DNA of 64,000 nucleotides from an uncultured Lachnoclostridium sp. Its GTDB lineage: Bacteria; Bacillota; Clostridia; Lachnospirales; Lachnospiraceae. The position numbers and the translations under genes are program-made. Positions 25,000-33,349 of this stretch are shown one piece after another. The notes beneath the pieces were generated by a model. It did not search any database. It was not told the DNA's origin and saw nothing but the letters and a program-made list of their open reading frames with translations. Numbering within the stretch: the first letter of the stretch is position 1; each line of letters opens with the position of its first letter. The DNA is taken from NCBI GenBank assembly GCA_948330435.1, contig CAOJBY010000009.1:65366-129365 (forward strand), in the 5' to 3' direction.

Positions 25000-26118
25000 C
25001 TACAGCACATACCTCTCGTTCTTTTCCACGACGATCTTTACTCCGTTCTCGCCCACATAGCGAGAGTTGGCACGAATCGTATCACGGCTCTCCACGATAC
25101 AGTTTTCAATGTACGTATTATCTCCAATATATACTTCATTTAAGATAATGGAGTTTTTAATAACACAATTATTTCCTACAAAAACTTTCTTAAAGAGAAT
25201 CGAATTCTCCACAACACCATTGACAATACAGCCACTGGCCACCAGGGAGTTCCTCACATCCGATCCCGGATTGTACTTGGCCGGCGGCAAATCCAAAACC
25301 TTGGAGTACACATCTGGATAAGTCTTGAAGAAATACTTACGTACATCCGCTTTCAGGAAGTCCATGTTTGTCTCGTAATAAGACTCTACAGAAGAAATAC
25401 TGTTCCAATAATCCGCAGTACGGTATGCGTAAATACGCTTCAGATTCTTATAGCGAATCAAAATATCCCGCACAAAATCATACCGTTCTTCCTGTGCACA
25501 TTTCTCAATCAGTTCGATGAGCTGCCTTCTGCGGATGACATAGATTCCACAGGAAATCGTATTCTCCTGGCTCTCTACCGGCTTCTCCTCAAACTCCAGG
25601 ATTCTTCCCTCCTCATCTGTACGAAGCACACCGAAACGAGTGGTATCCGAGCCCACAGGAAGATCCTTGCAGACAACTGTAATATCCGCTTTCTTGTCAA
25701 TATGATATTCCAACACCTTATTGTAATCCATTTTATAAACCGCATCTCCGGAAGCGATCACTACATAAGGCTCATGACTGTTCTTAAGCCAGTCCAAATT
25801 CTGATAGATAGAATCCGCCGTACCACGATACCATGAGTTGTTATCTGCAGTAATGGTAGGAGTGAAAATGTAAAGGCCTCCCTGTTTTCTTCCAAAATCC
25901 CACCATTTGGAGGAACTCAAATGTTCATTCAGAGAACGTGCATTATACTGTGTCAGAACCGCCACTCTCTGAATATGAGAGTTGGACATATTGCTGAGTG
26001 CAAAATCGATCCCCCTGTAGCTTCCTGCTACAGGCATTGCCGCAACCGCCCTCTTATTGGACAGTTCTCTCATTCTGTGGTTACTTCCCCCTGCCAATAC
26101 AATTCCAATCGCTCTCAT
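25000..26118 (-). CDS. glgD: Glucose-1-phosphate adenylyltransferase regulatory subunit
   Basis: A 372-residue partner of GlgC in ADP-glucose synthesis for glycogen. It keeps the nucleotidyltransferase fold and a left-handed beta-helix at the C terminus (repeats such as NCVIKNSIILNEVYIGDNTYIEN split across 310-345), but the catalytic loop reads LAGGSNHRMRELS instead of GGxGxRL, as in GlgD proteins that support GlgC. Its ATG overlaps the glgC stop by one base (TAATG), so the two are coupled. Confidence 0.93.
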   Translation of the reverse strand: MRAIGIVLAGGSNHRMRELSNKRAVAAMPVAGSYRGIDFALSNMSNSHIQRVAVLTQYNARSLNEHLSSSKWWDFGRKQGGLYIFTPTITADNNSWYRGTADSIYQNLDWLKNSHEPYVVIASGDAVYKMDYNKVLEYHIDKKADITVVCKDLPVGSDTTRFGVLRTDEEGRILEFEEKPVESQENTISCGIYVIRRRQLIELIEKCAQEERYDFVRDILIRYKNLKRIYAYRTADYWNSISSVESYYETNMDFLKADVRKYFFKTYPDVYSKVLDLPPAKYNPGSDVRNSLVASGCIVNGVVENSILFKKVFVGNNCVIKNSIILNEVYIGDNTYIENCIVESRDTIRANSRYVGENGVKIVVEKNERYVL

Positions 26119-27389
26119 TATCTGTCACCTGCCTTTATCAATGTCTCGCCACTTTCCAGAAAGCCGTCCTTGTAATCATCCGGTGTAGTGTCTCCGGAAA
26201 TTGCCGTGTTCTTTCCAACCCTTACATTTGGCGGTATGTAAGAATTCTCGCCAATGGTCACAAGGCCAAAAGAATAGATCTTGGGCTGTACCTTGTTGGG
26301 CGTATCTTCTCCAATGCCCAAAACAACCCCGTCTGAGATCTCCACCTCCTCGGCAATAATTGCTTTCTCAATGGTACAATTCTCACCAATATCGGTATTC
26401 TTCATAATGATGGAATCCCGGACCACAGTGCCTTTCCCAATGGTAACTCCTGAGCCAATAACGGAATTATATACATCACCATAGATCTCAGAACCACCAC
26501 TGATAATACTACGCTCTATCTTGGACTCCATAGAGATGTACTGAGGAGGAACCGCATCACTCTTGGTGTAAATCTTCCAAAACTCTTCATACAGGTTGAA
26601 CTCCGGAATAATATCTATCAGTTCCATATTGGCTTCCCAGTAGGATCCCAGGGTCCCAACGTCTTTCCAATAGCCATTGAATTCATAAGCAAATAGACGA
26701 TTACCATTCTCATGACAGTAAGGAATGATATGCTTTCCAAAATCACAACTCTGCTGGTTAGACATCTCAATTAAAGCATTCCGCAGGATCTTCCAACTGA
26801 ATATGTAGATTCCCATAGATGCCAGATTACTTCTTGGATGCTCCGGTTTCTCCTCAAATTCCGTGATCCGATTCTCTCCGTCCGTAATCATAATACCAAA
26901 ACGGCTTGCCTCTTCCATTGGCACCGGCATAACCGCAATCGTTACATCCGCATTGTTCTCCTTATGAAAATCAAGCATCACTTCATAATCCATTTTATAA
27001 ATATGATCGCCGGACAAAATCAATACATACTCCGGATTGTAAGTGTCGATGTAATCCAGGTTCTGGTAAATAGCATTGGCTGTGCCAGTATACCACTCAC
27101 TGTTGTTGCTCTTCTCATAAGGAGGAAGAACTGTAACACCACCAATATTGCGATCCAGATCCCAGGGCATTCCTATTCCAATATGCGTATTCAGGCGCAA
27201 TGGCTGATACTGAGTCAGTACTCCTACCGTGTCTACTCCTGAATTGATACAATTACTTAGGGGAAAATCGATAATTCTGTATTTTCCTCCAAACGAAACG
27301 GCCGGCTTCGCAACCTTGGCGGTCAACACCCCAAGACGGCTTCCCTGGCCGCCTGCCAAAAGCATGGCAATCATCTCTTTTTTAATCAC
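26118..27389 (-). CDS. glgC: Glucose-1-phosphate adenylyltransferase
   Basis: Makes ADP-glucose from ATP and glucose 1-phosphate, the committed step of glycogen synthesis. I take the GTG at 27389 as the start: it follows an AGAGGTGAT site and gives an N terminus (MIKKEMIAMLLAGGQGSRLG) like that of B. subtilis GlgC; the frame is open further up without a site. The product is 423 residues. Motifs: GGQGSRL phosphate loop, FPLSNCINSG, YTGTANAIYQNLDY, the metal-site LSGDHIYKMDY, and FEEKPEHP. A beta-helix domain ends the protein. Upstream boxes at 27432-27460 form its promoter. Confidence 0.95.
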   Translation of the reverse strand: MIKKEMIAMLLAGGQGSRLGVLTAKVAKPAVSFGGKYRIIDFPLSNCINSGVDTVGVLTQYQPLRLNTHIGIGMPWDLDRNIGGVTVLPPYEKSNNSEWYTGTANAIYQNLDYIDTYNPEYVLILSGDHIYKMDYEVMLDFHKENNADVTIAVMPVPMEEASRFGIMITDGENRITEFEEKPEHPRSNLASMGIYIFSWKILRNALIEMSNQQSCDFGKHIIPYCHENGNRLFAYEFNGYWKDVGTLGSYWEANMELIDIIPEFNLYEEFWKIYTKSDAVPPQYISMESKIERSIISGGSEIYGDVYNSVIGSGVTIGKGTVVRDSIIMKNTDIGENCTIEKAIIAEEVEISDGVVLGIGEDTPNKVQPKIYSFGLVTIGENSYIPPNVRVGKNTAISGDTTPDDYKDGFLESGETLIKAGDR

Positions 27390-27431
27390 GCAATCACCTC
27401 TTGTTGTAATATTAGTTCGTCTATCAAGCAA

Positions 27432-27460
27432 ATTATACCATATACATTGTAAATAGTGAA
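27432..27460 (-). promoter_or_regulatory. Promoter of glgC-glgD
   Basis: TTCACT (27455-27460), 17 bp, TATAAT (27432-27437) on the minus strand. Confidence 0.65.
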
Positions 27461-27603
27461 CATGTTTTTGCAAAAATATGAAATTATTTTAAACATTTTG
27501 CGACAATTTTTTACAGTCCTTTCGGCATTTTATCCATATCCCACAAAATTAATCTTTGTTTCTTGTTGATTTTTTGGTTTTTTGCATTTTTTCTTCCGAA
27601 ATC

Positions 27604-27632
27604 TTTGCTTTTTCATAAAATAAGGTTATACT
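27604..27632 (+). promoter_or_regulatory. Promoter of murC
   Basis: TTTGCT (27604-27609), 17 bp, TATACT (27627-27632). The intergenic region with glgC is otherwise AT-rich, with no further recognisable feature. Confidence 0.5.
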
Positions 27633-27672
27633 GATAAACATAAAACGAAAATTTAAAAGACAGGATGTGTAT

Positions 27673-29052
27673 ATGATGTATCATATTGATTTTCATAAGC
27701 CGATTCCCATTCACTTTATTGGCATCGGCGGAATCAGCATGAGTGGTTTGGCCGAGATACTTTTAAAGGAAAGTTTTCAAGTCTCCGGCTCAGATAACAG
27801 GGCTTCGGAATTAACAGAACATCTGGAAACCCTAGGTGCCAGGATTTTTATTGGTCAGGATGGCTCCAACATCCCGGCAAACTGTGCCCTCGTTGTCTAT
27901 ACGGCCGCTATTCATCCGGACAATCCGGAATTCGCTGCTGCAAAGGGTAAAGGAATTCCCATGCTCTCCAGAGCCGAACTTCTGGGACAGATTATGGCTA
28001 ATTACGATACAGCCATTGCCGTAGCCGGAACTCATGGCAAGACTACCACGACCTCTATGTGCTCTTCCATTCTCCTTGCCGCAGATATGGATCCCACCAT
28101 CTCCGTAGGAGGTATCCTGCCTTCGATTGGCGGAAATATCCGCGTGGGACATTCCAGAACCTTTCTGACGGAAGCCTGCGAATACACCAACAGCTTTCTG
28201 CACTTTTTTCCCTCTGTCGGGATCATATTAAATATAGAAGAAGACCATATGGATTTTTTCCGCAATCTGGAGGATATACGCCATTCTTTCCGGTGTTTTG
28301 CAAAGCTTCTTCCCAAAGACGGACTTTTAATCATCAATGGGGATATTGAAAACTATAAAGAAATTACAGACGACCTGTCCTGTCAGGTTGTAACTTTCGG
28401 TACAAGTCCGGAAAATGATTACCAGGCCTTTGATATTTCTTTCGGCGATCTTGCCCAAGCCTCTTTTAAAGTGAACATAAAAGGAGAACCCGTTCCTTTT
28501 TATTTAAGTGTTCCGGGTGCTCACAACGTATCCAATGCACTGTCAGCTATCGCTTTAGCGATATATCTGCACATTCCTGTAGAAACGATACAAAAGGGTC
28601 TTCTTTCTTTCACCGGCACAGATCGACGTTTTCAGTATAAGGGACAAGTGAATGGATTCACCATTATTGATGATTATGCCCATCATCCCACAGAAATCAG
28701 AGCCACTTTAGCTGCCGCTGCACACTATCCCCACAGGGAGATCTGGTGTGTATTCCAGCCACATACTTACAGCCGTACGAAAGCTTTTCTTCCTGAATTT
28801 GCAAAGGCCCTCTCCCTGGCCGATCATGTGGTTCTGGCCGACATTTATGCCGCCCGGGAAACAGACACCCTGGGAGTCAGTTCGCTGACTTTGGCCGCAG
28901 AATTGGAAAAACTCGGGACGGATGTCCATTATTTTCCTTCCTTTGAAGAAATCGAAAAATTTTTATTAAAAAAATGTTTACACGGCGATCTGTGTATAAC
29001 TATGGGTGCCGGAAACGTGATAAACATTGGAGAAAGTCTTTTAACCCAATAG
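27673..29052 (+). CDS. murC: UDP-N-acetylmuramate-L-alanine ligase
   Basis: Adds L-alanine to UDP-MurNAc, the first amino acid of the peptidoglycan stem, in the cytoplasm. The 459-residue protein has the N-terminal Rossmann motif HFIGIGGISMSGLAEIL, the ATP loop GTHGKTTTTS, the EACEYTNSF and NIEEDHMDFF segments and DDYAHHPTEI. The ATG at 27673 lies seven bases from an AGGA site; a GTG two codons upstream is an alternative. It ends at a terminator embedded in the DnaA-box region. Confidence 0.96.
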   Translation: MMYHIDFHKPIPIHFIGIGGISMSGLAEILLKESFQVSGSDNRASELTEHLETLGARIFIGQDGSNIPANCALVVYTAAIHPDNPEFAAAKGKGIPMLSRAELLGQIMANYDTAIAVAGTHGKTTTTSMCSSILLAADMDPTISVGGILPSIGGNIRVGHSRTFLTEACEYTNSFLHFFPSVGIILNIEEDHMDFFRNLEDIRHSFRCFAKLLPKDGLLIINGDIENYKEITDDLSCQVVTFGTSPENDYQAFDISFGDLAQASFKVNIKGEPVPFYLSVPGAHNVSNALSAIALAIYLHIPVETIQKGLLSFTGTDRRFQYKGQVNGFTIIDDYAHHPTEIRATLAAAAHYPHREIWCVFQPHTYSRTKAFLPEFAKALSLADHVVLADIYAARETDTLGVSSLTLAAELEKLGTDVHYFPSFEEIEKFLLKKCLHGDLCITMGAGNVINIGESLLTQ

Positions 29053-29065
29053 TTATCCACATTAT

Positions 29066-29113
29066 CCACATGCTTTTACACCATTTTTGTGTAAAAAGCA
29101 TGTGGATTTTTTT
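29066..29113 (+). terminator. Terminator of murC
   Basis: Long stem CCACATGCTTTTACAC (29066-29081) with GTGTAAAAAGCATGTGG (29089-29105) and a following T-run. Its 5' arm includes part of the second DnaA box. Confidence 0.8.
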
Positions 29114-29273
29114 GTGGACAACCTGTTAACATAAATTTTTCCTCTCAAATGAACTTTCCCCGCATTTTTCGGCAATATCAACTTCCTCTTCTGGTTGCAA
29201 ATAATACTTCTCCACAAAGTTATCCACATTATCCACATTTTTCATACTCCTTTCCACAAAAAGAAAAGACCAT

Positions 29274-29301
29274 TTGCAATTTCGAAAAGTTATGATAAAA
29301 T
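29274..29301 (+). promoter_or_regulatory. Promoter of the dnaD-helicase loader operon
   Basis: TTGCAA (29274-29279), 16 bp, TAAAAT (29296-29301). It lies between the second perfect DnaA-box pair and the box at 29336-29344. Confidence 0.6.
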
Positions 29302-29355
29302 ACACGTATGCAATGGGCAGCACGAAGTTTTTCCTTGTGGAAAAGGAGTACCATC

Positions 29356-30366
29356 ATGACTCACTTTCAACTACACGGCCCCTCCAAAGGTGGCCATACA
29401 TTAGTCTCTGACCTGTTCTTAGATGAATATATGCCAGGTGCTAACGGAGAGTACGTAAAGGTATATCTCTATCTTTTGCGTTGTCTGAAATCAGATGTTC
29501 AGGACCTTTCCGTCTCTCTCATTGCTGATAAGTTCGAACGTACAGAAAGTGATATAAACCGGGCTCTGAAGTACTGGGAGAAAATGCATTTATTAAAGCT
29601 GGAATATGATGAATCCAAAGAACTTACAGGCATCCGGCTGACTGATGAAGAGACCGCTTCTTCCATTCCCTCATCCCATGCCCAAGTTCCCCGGGGCTCT
29701 TCCCATTTTGTGCCATTACCTGGCAGGCCTTTCACTCAGGAAGAGACGAAACAGCTGCTTTTCATCTGCGAGCAATATTTGGGCAAAACCTTAAGTTCTT
29801 CCGAAGTCTCCAAGATTTTGTACTTCCATGATGCTTTAGGGTTCAGTGCCGATTTAATCGAATATCTGGTGGAATACTGTGTTTCCAAGGGGCATAAAAG
29901 TTTACGTTACATAGAGTCTGTTGCAGAAGGATGGCATAAGAACGGATATGCCACCGTCAGTCAGGCCAAAGAACAGACAAATCTCTATAACAAAGTATAT
30001 TTTTCCATACTAAAAGCTTTTGGAATCTCCAATCGCAATCCGGTAGAAGCAGAGATTACTTATATGGATAAGTGGCTGAAAGAATGGTGCTTTTCCGGAG
30101 AATTAATTACAGAAGCATGTAGCCGTACCATGGCCGCCATCCATCAGCCAAGTTTTGAGTATGCAGATCAGATCTTAAAGCGCTGGAGGGAAAAGTCTGT
30201 TACGCATTTATCTGATCTGGAACCCCTGGACAAGCAGCATCAGACCCGAAAAACTCTGGCAGACACAACTCCCCCCAAAAAAGCTGTTACCACCAACCGG
30301 TTTCATAATTTTCCAAAGCATAATTATGACATTCAGGAACTAGAGAAAAAACTAATTAATCACTGA
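29356..30366 (+). CDS. dnaD: DnaD-domain primosomal protein
   Basis: A 336-residue member of the DnaD/DnaB-like replication initiation family, which remodels DNA and helps load the replicative helicase. The N-terminal part (about 15-90) is winged-helix-like (KVYLYLLRCLKSDVQDLSVS, then ADKFERTESDINRALKYWEK). The central DnaD domain (about 125-210) shows the FCEQYLGKTLSS-like start and YIESVAEGWHKNGYAT. A second DnaD-like repeat with KWLKEWCFSGELITEAC follows. The ATG at 29356 is chosen because AAAAGGAG stands 8-9 bases upstream. The stop overlaps the next gene's potential ATG (TGATG). DnaA boxes upstream suggest control by DnaA. Confidence 0.88.
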   Translation: MTHFQLHGPSKGGHTLVSDLFLDEYMPGANGEYVKVYLYLLRCLKSDVQDLSVSLIADKFERTESDINRALKYWEKMHLLKLEYDESKELTGIRLTDEETASSIPSSHAQVPRGSSHFVPLPGRPFTQEETKQLLFICEQYLGKTLSSSEVSKILYFHDALGFSADLIEYLVEYCVSKGHKSLRYIESVAEGWHKNGYATVSQAKEQTNLYNKVYFSILKAFGISNRNPVEAEITYMDKWLKEWCFSGELITEACSRTMAAIHQPSFEYADQILKRWREKSVTHLSDLEPLDKQHQTRKTLADTTPPKKAVTTNRFHNFPKHNYDIQELEKKLINH

Positions 30367-30380
30367 TGGGAGGAATCCCC

Positions 30381-31355
30381 TTGCCTTTGATGAATGCTCA
30401 ATACGATGCAATTATGCGTTCCTATGCCAGCAAGCGGGCTATAAGCCGCAGAGAACTGGAAGAACGGGTCATGAATATACAAAAACAGGTTCCGGAATTA
30501 TCCTCTTTGGATTCCTCTCTTGCCTCTTTACGAGCCGGGAAAGTCCGGGCCGCCATAGAGAATGACCCGAAAAAGTTGCATGATTTGGATAAAAAGTTAG
30601 CGGAACTTACAGCCGAACGGGAAAGACTTTTGAAAGCTCATGGCTATACCCTGTCGGATCTGAATCCCTCATACAGCTGTCCTGACTGCCAGGATACCGG
30701 CTATATTGGGACAGAAAAATGCCACTGTTTTCTTCAAGCTGAAATCAATCTCCTTTATCACCAATCACATCTAAAGGAAATTCTTGAACAGGAGAATTTT
30801 AATACTTTTTCCTATTCCTGGTACGAGGGTCCGGATCGGGAGATTATGAGGCATCACGTAATGGATGCTGAACTTTTTATAGAGTCTTTCGACAGAAAGT
30901 TTCAAAATATACTTTTATTAGGAAAAGTCGGCACAGGTAAAACCTTTCTTTCCAATTGTATAGCAAAGGAATTAATGGACACCGGACACTCTGTAGTGTA
31001 CCTGACTGCATTTCAGCTGTTTCAGCTTCTTTCCAAAGTCGTATTCAGCGGGCAAAGCAATCGGGAAGAAGCTTTTCGGCAAACTTATCCTTATGTTTTT
31101 GACAGCGATTTACTTATTATTGATGATCTGGGAACAGAATTACCCAATTCTTTCACCGTATCCCAGTTTTTTCTGTGTATTAATGAACGAATTCTGCGAA
31201 GAAAGTCTACATTGATTTCTTCCAACCTGAATATGGGTGCATTGGAGGATACTTATTCCGAGCGTATTTTGTCCCGCATCATCAGCAACTATACTATTTT
31301 GCAATTCCCCGAGACAGATATTCGAGTTCGGAAGAAATTGCACAGCCTTACTTAA
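30381..31355 (+). CDS. Helicase loader, DnaI/DnaC-type AAA+ ATPase
   Basis: Expected to deliver the replicative helicase (DnaB, encoded at 58.7-60.0 kb) to origin DNA. The start is uncertain: a GGGAGG site at 30368-30373 points to the TTG at 30381, but the ATG at 30366 overlapping the dnaD stop and an ATG at 30390 are also in frame. From the TTG the product is 324 residues. It has an N-terminal helical region, a zinc-binding motif CPDCQDTGYIG with CHC (as in DnaI), Walker A GKVGTGKTFLSN, Walker B LLIIDDLGTE, and an arginine-finger region SERILSRIISNY. Operon with the dnaD-like gene. Confidence 0.88.
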   Translation: MPLMNAQYDAIMRSYASKRAISRRELEERVMNIQKQVPELSSLDSSLASLRAGKVRAAIENDPKKLHDLDKKLAELTAERERLLKAHGYTLSDLNPSYSCPDCQDTGYIGTEKCHCFLQAEINLLYHQSHLKEILEQENFNTFSYSWYEGPDREIMRHHVMDAELFIESFDRKFQNILLLGKVGTGKTFLSNCIAKELMDTGHSVVYLTAFQLFQLLSKVVFSGQSNREEAFRQTYPYVFDSDLLIIDDLGTELPNSFTVSQFFLCINERILRRKSTLISSNLNMGALEDTYSERILSRIISNYTILQFPETDIRVRKKLHSLT

Positions 31356-31378
31356 CATACCAAACGGAGGACATGATT

Positions 31379-32566
31379 ATGTTACAACGCAGCCAGCGTG
31401 TACTGGAAACAATTCCTGTAGGCTCCCTTGGCCTCATCCCCCTGAAAAGTTCTCAGCAGCTTGGACAGCAGGTCAATGATTATCTGGTAAAATGGCGTCA
31501 CTCCAGTGAACTGGAGCACAAATCCAATATTGCCTTTACCGGTTATGAACGGGATTCTTATTTAATCGAAGCCCAAACTCCCCGGTTTGGTTCCGGCGAG
31601 GCAAAAGGAACCCTTGCCGATTCCGTGAGGGGAAATGATCTTTATCTGCTTGTAGATGTCTGCAATTACAGTCTGACCTATAACCTCTACGGACACACCA
31701 ATCATATGTCACCGGACGATCATTTTCAGGATCTGAAGCGGGTAATTGCTGCCATTGGCGGAAAGGCCCGTCGTATTACCGTAATTATGCCTTACCTCTA
31801 TGAAAGCCGTCAGCACAAGCGTACAGCCCGGGAATCCCTGGATTGTGCTCTTGCCCTTCAAGAACTGGTGGAAATGGGTGTTGAAAATATTCTTACCTTT
31901 GAAGCCCATGATCCCCGGGTACAGAACGCAATTCCGCTTCACGGTTTTGAGACCATTACCTCTGCTTATCAGATGGTAAAAGGACTTCTTGGAAGCGTAT
32001 CGGATCTGCAATTAGATAGTGAACATATGCTGGTAATCAGCCCTGACGAGGGGGGAATGTCCCGGGCCGTTTATCTGGCCAATGTTCTGGGACTGGATAT
32101 GGGTATGTTTTACAAGAGACGTGATTATACAAAGCTTGTAAAAGGGCGAAACCCTATTATCGCCCACGAATTCTTGGGAAGTGACATCGAAGGAAAGGAT
32201 ATGATCATTGTTGATGATATGATTTCCTCCGGAGACAGTATTTTGGAAGTTGCAAACGAACTAAAAGCCCGAAAAGCCAATCGCATCTTCGTGTTCTCCA
32301 CTTTTGGCCTTTTCACCAATGGTCTGGATGTATTTGACAAAGCCTATGAGGATGGTGTCATATCCAAAGTGCTGACTACCAATCTTATATACCAGACACC
32401 AGAACTTCTGGAACGTCCTTATTATGTCAATTGTGACATGAGCAAATATATTGCCCTGCTTATTGACACCCTAAATCATGACGTATCCATCAGCGAATTG
32501 TTGGATCCCTATGAGCGTATTCAGGCACTTGTGAAGAAATATCAGGAAAGTCATTCCATACTATAA
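31379..32566 (+). CDS. Ribose-phosphate pyrophosphokinase, long divergent form
   Basis: Predicted to make PRPP from ribose 5-phosphate and ATP. The ATG at 31379 lies eight bases from CGGAGG; an ATG two codons earlier is too close to that site. The 395-residue product is about 80 residues longer than standard Prs. Recognisable elements are MPYLYESRQHKRTARES (ATP-binding region), TFEAHDPRVQ (catalytic His region), YKRRDYTK (flexible KRR loop) and the PRPP loop as DDMISSGDSI, where most Prs enzymes have DDMIDTAGT-like text. It follows the helicase-loader gene by 23 bp and ends at a strong terminator. It may be a second, specialised Prs. Confidence 0.85.
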   Translation: MLQRSQRVLETIPVGSLGLIPLKSSQQLGQQVNDYLVKWRHSSELEHKSNIAFTGYERDSYLIEAQTPRFGSGEAKGTLADSVRGNDLYLLVDVCNYSLTYNLYGHTNHMSPDDHFQDLKRVIAAIGGKARRITVIMPYLYESRQHKRTARESLDCALALQELVEMGVENILTFEAHDPRVQNAIPLHGFETITSAYQMVKGLLGSVSDLQLDSEHMLVISPDEGGMSRAVYLANVLGLDMGMFYKRRDYTKLVKGRNPIIAHEFLGSDIEGKDMIIVDDMISSGDSILEVANELKARKANRIFVFSTFGLFTNGLDVFDKAYEDGVISKVLTTNLIYQTPELLERPYYVNCDMSKYIALLIDTLNHDVSISELLDPYERIQALVKKYQESHSIL

Positions 32567-32597
32567 AAGCATTTCAAGCTTCCTGACAAGAAAAAAT

Positions 32598-32645
32598 AAG
32601 AGAGGGCACCAAATCACTTTCGACATTGGGTGCTCTCTCTTTTTA
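32598..32645. terminator. Bidirectional terminator after the PRPP synthetase
   Basis: Stem AGAGAG.GCACC with GGTGC.CTCTCT followed by TTTTT on the plus strand, and T-rich flank on the other strand for the convergent response-regulator gene. Confidence 0.8.
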
Positions 32646-32659
32646 CGCAGCCTACCGTA

Positions 32660-33349
32660 TTATACTTTAAAGCGATATCCCACTCCCCATATAGTCTCAA
32701 TATATTGAGGCTTCGTAGAATTAAATTCTATCTTTTCACGAATCTTTTTAATATGCACCGTTACTGTGGCAATATCCCCTACCGAATCCATATCCCAAAT
32801 CCTGCGGAACAACTCTTCTTTCGTAAATACATGATTGGGATTCTCTGCCAGAAAAGTAAGCAGGTCAAATTCTCTGGAAGTAAAATTCTTCTCCTCTCCG
32901 TTAACCCACACACGACGGGCTGTTTTATCAATCTTAATTCCACGAATCTCAATCACTGCATTCTCTCTTATATTGCTGCTAACCAGCCGTTCATAACGGG
33001 TAAGGTGTGCTTTCACACGAGCCACCAATTCGCTGGGGCTAAAAGGCTTGGTCATATAGTCATCTGCTCCCAGGCCAAGTCCCCGGATTTTATCGATGTC
33101 GTCCTTTTTGGCAGAAACCATAATAATAGGTGTATTTTTTGCTTCCCGTAATTGACGGCAAATCTCAAATCCGTCTATACCTGGCAGCATCAAGTCCAAA
33201 ATCACCAATTGAAAGTCCTCATCCAGAGCCCGCTTAAGCCCTGTGGTCCCTTCCCCCTCAATGTCCACTTCAAATCCACTCAGCTCAAGATAGTCTTTCT
33301 CCAGATCTGCTATGGATTCTTCATCCTCTATAATTAATATTCTGCTCAT
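32660..33349 (-). CDS. OmpR/PhoB-family response regulator
   Basis: A 229-residue regulator. Receiver: acidic pair in IIEDEESI, phospho-acceptor Asp52 in VILDLMLPGIDG, and Lys in DDYMTKPFSPSE. Winged helix: FTSREFDLLTFLAENP and TVTVHIKKIREKIE, ending IWGVGYRFKV. It is translated immediately after the histidine kinase (ATGA overlap), the reverse of the usual regulator-first order and of the other pair in this window. No target operon is evident beside it. Confidence 0.93.
   Translation of the reverse strand: MSRILIIEDEESIADLEKDYLELSGFEVDIEGEGTTGLKRALDEDFQLVILDLMLPGIDGFEICRQLREAKNTPIIMVSAKKDDIDKIRGLGLGADDYMTKPFSPSELVARVKAHLTRYERLVSSNIRENAVIEIRGIKIDKTARRVWVNGEEKNFTSREFDLLTFLAENPNHVFTKEELFRRIWDMDSVGDIATVTVHIKKIREKIEFNSTKPQYIETIWGVGYRFKV

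Larger units (their letters stand above)
29053..29344. promoter_or_regulatory. Cluster of DnaA boxes upstream of dnaD
   Basis: Four perfect TTATCCACA boxes occur as two abutting tandem pairs at 29053-29070 and 29220-29237. One-mismatch versions are TTGTCCACA on the minus strand (29113-29121), TTCTCCACA (29208-29216) and TTTTCCACA on the minus strand (29336-29344); weaker ones are at 29101-29109 and 29250-29258. The last one-mismatch box overlaps the ribosome binding site of the dnaD-like gene. Apart from these boxes and the murC terminator the 300-bp gap holds only AT-rich sequence and the dnaD promoter. There is no dnaA or dnaN nearby, so this is not the usual origin context. Confidence 0.85.

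Noticed and set aside
29053..29344. Chromosomal replication origin
   Set aside because: The DnaA boxes are many, but dnaA, dnaN, recF, rpmH or an obvious unwinding element with DnaA-trio repeats are not present; a regulatory cluster is more likely.
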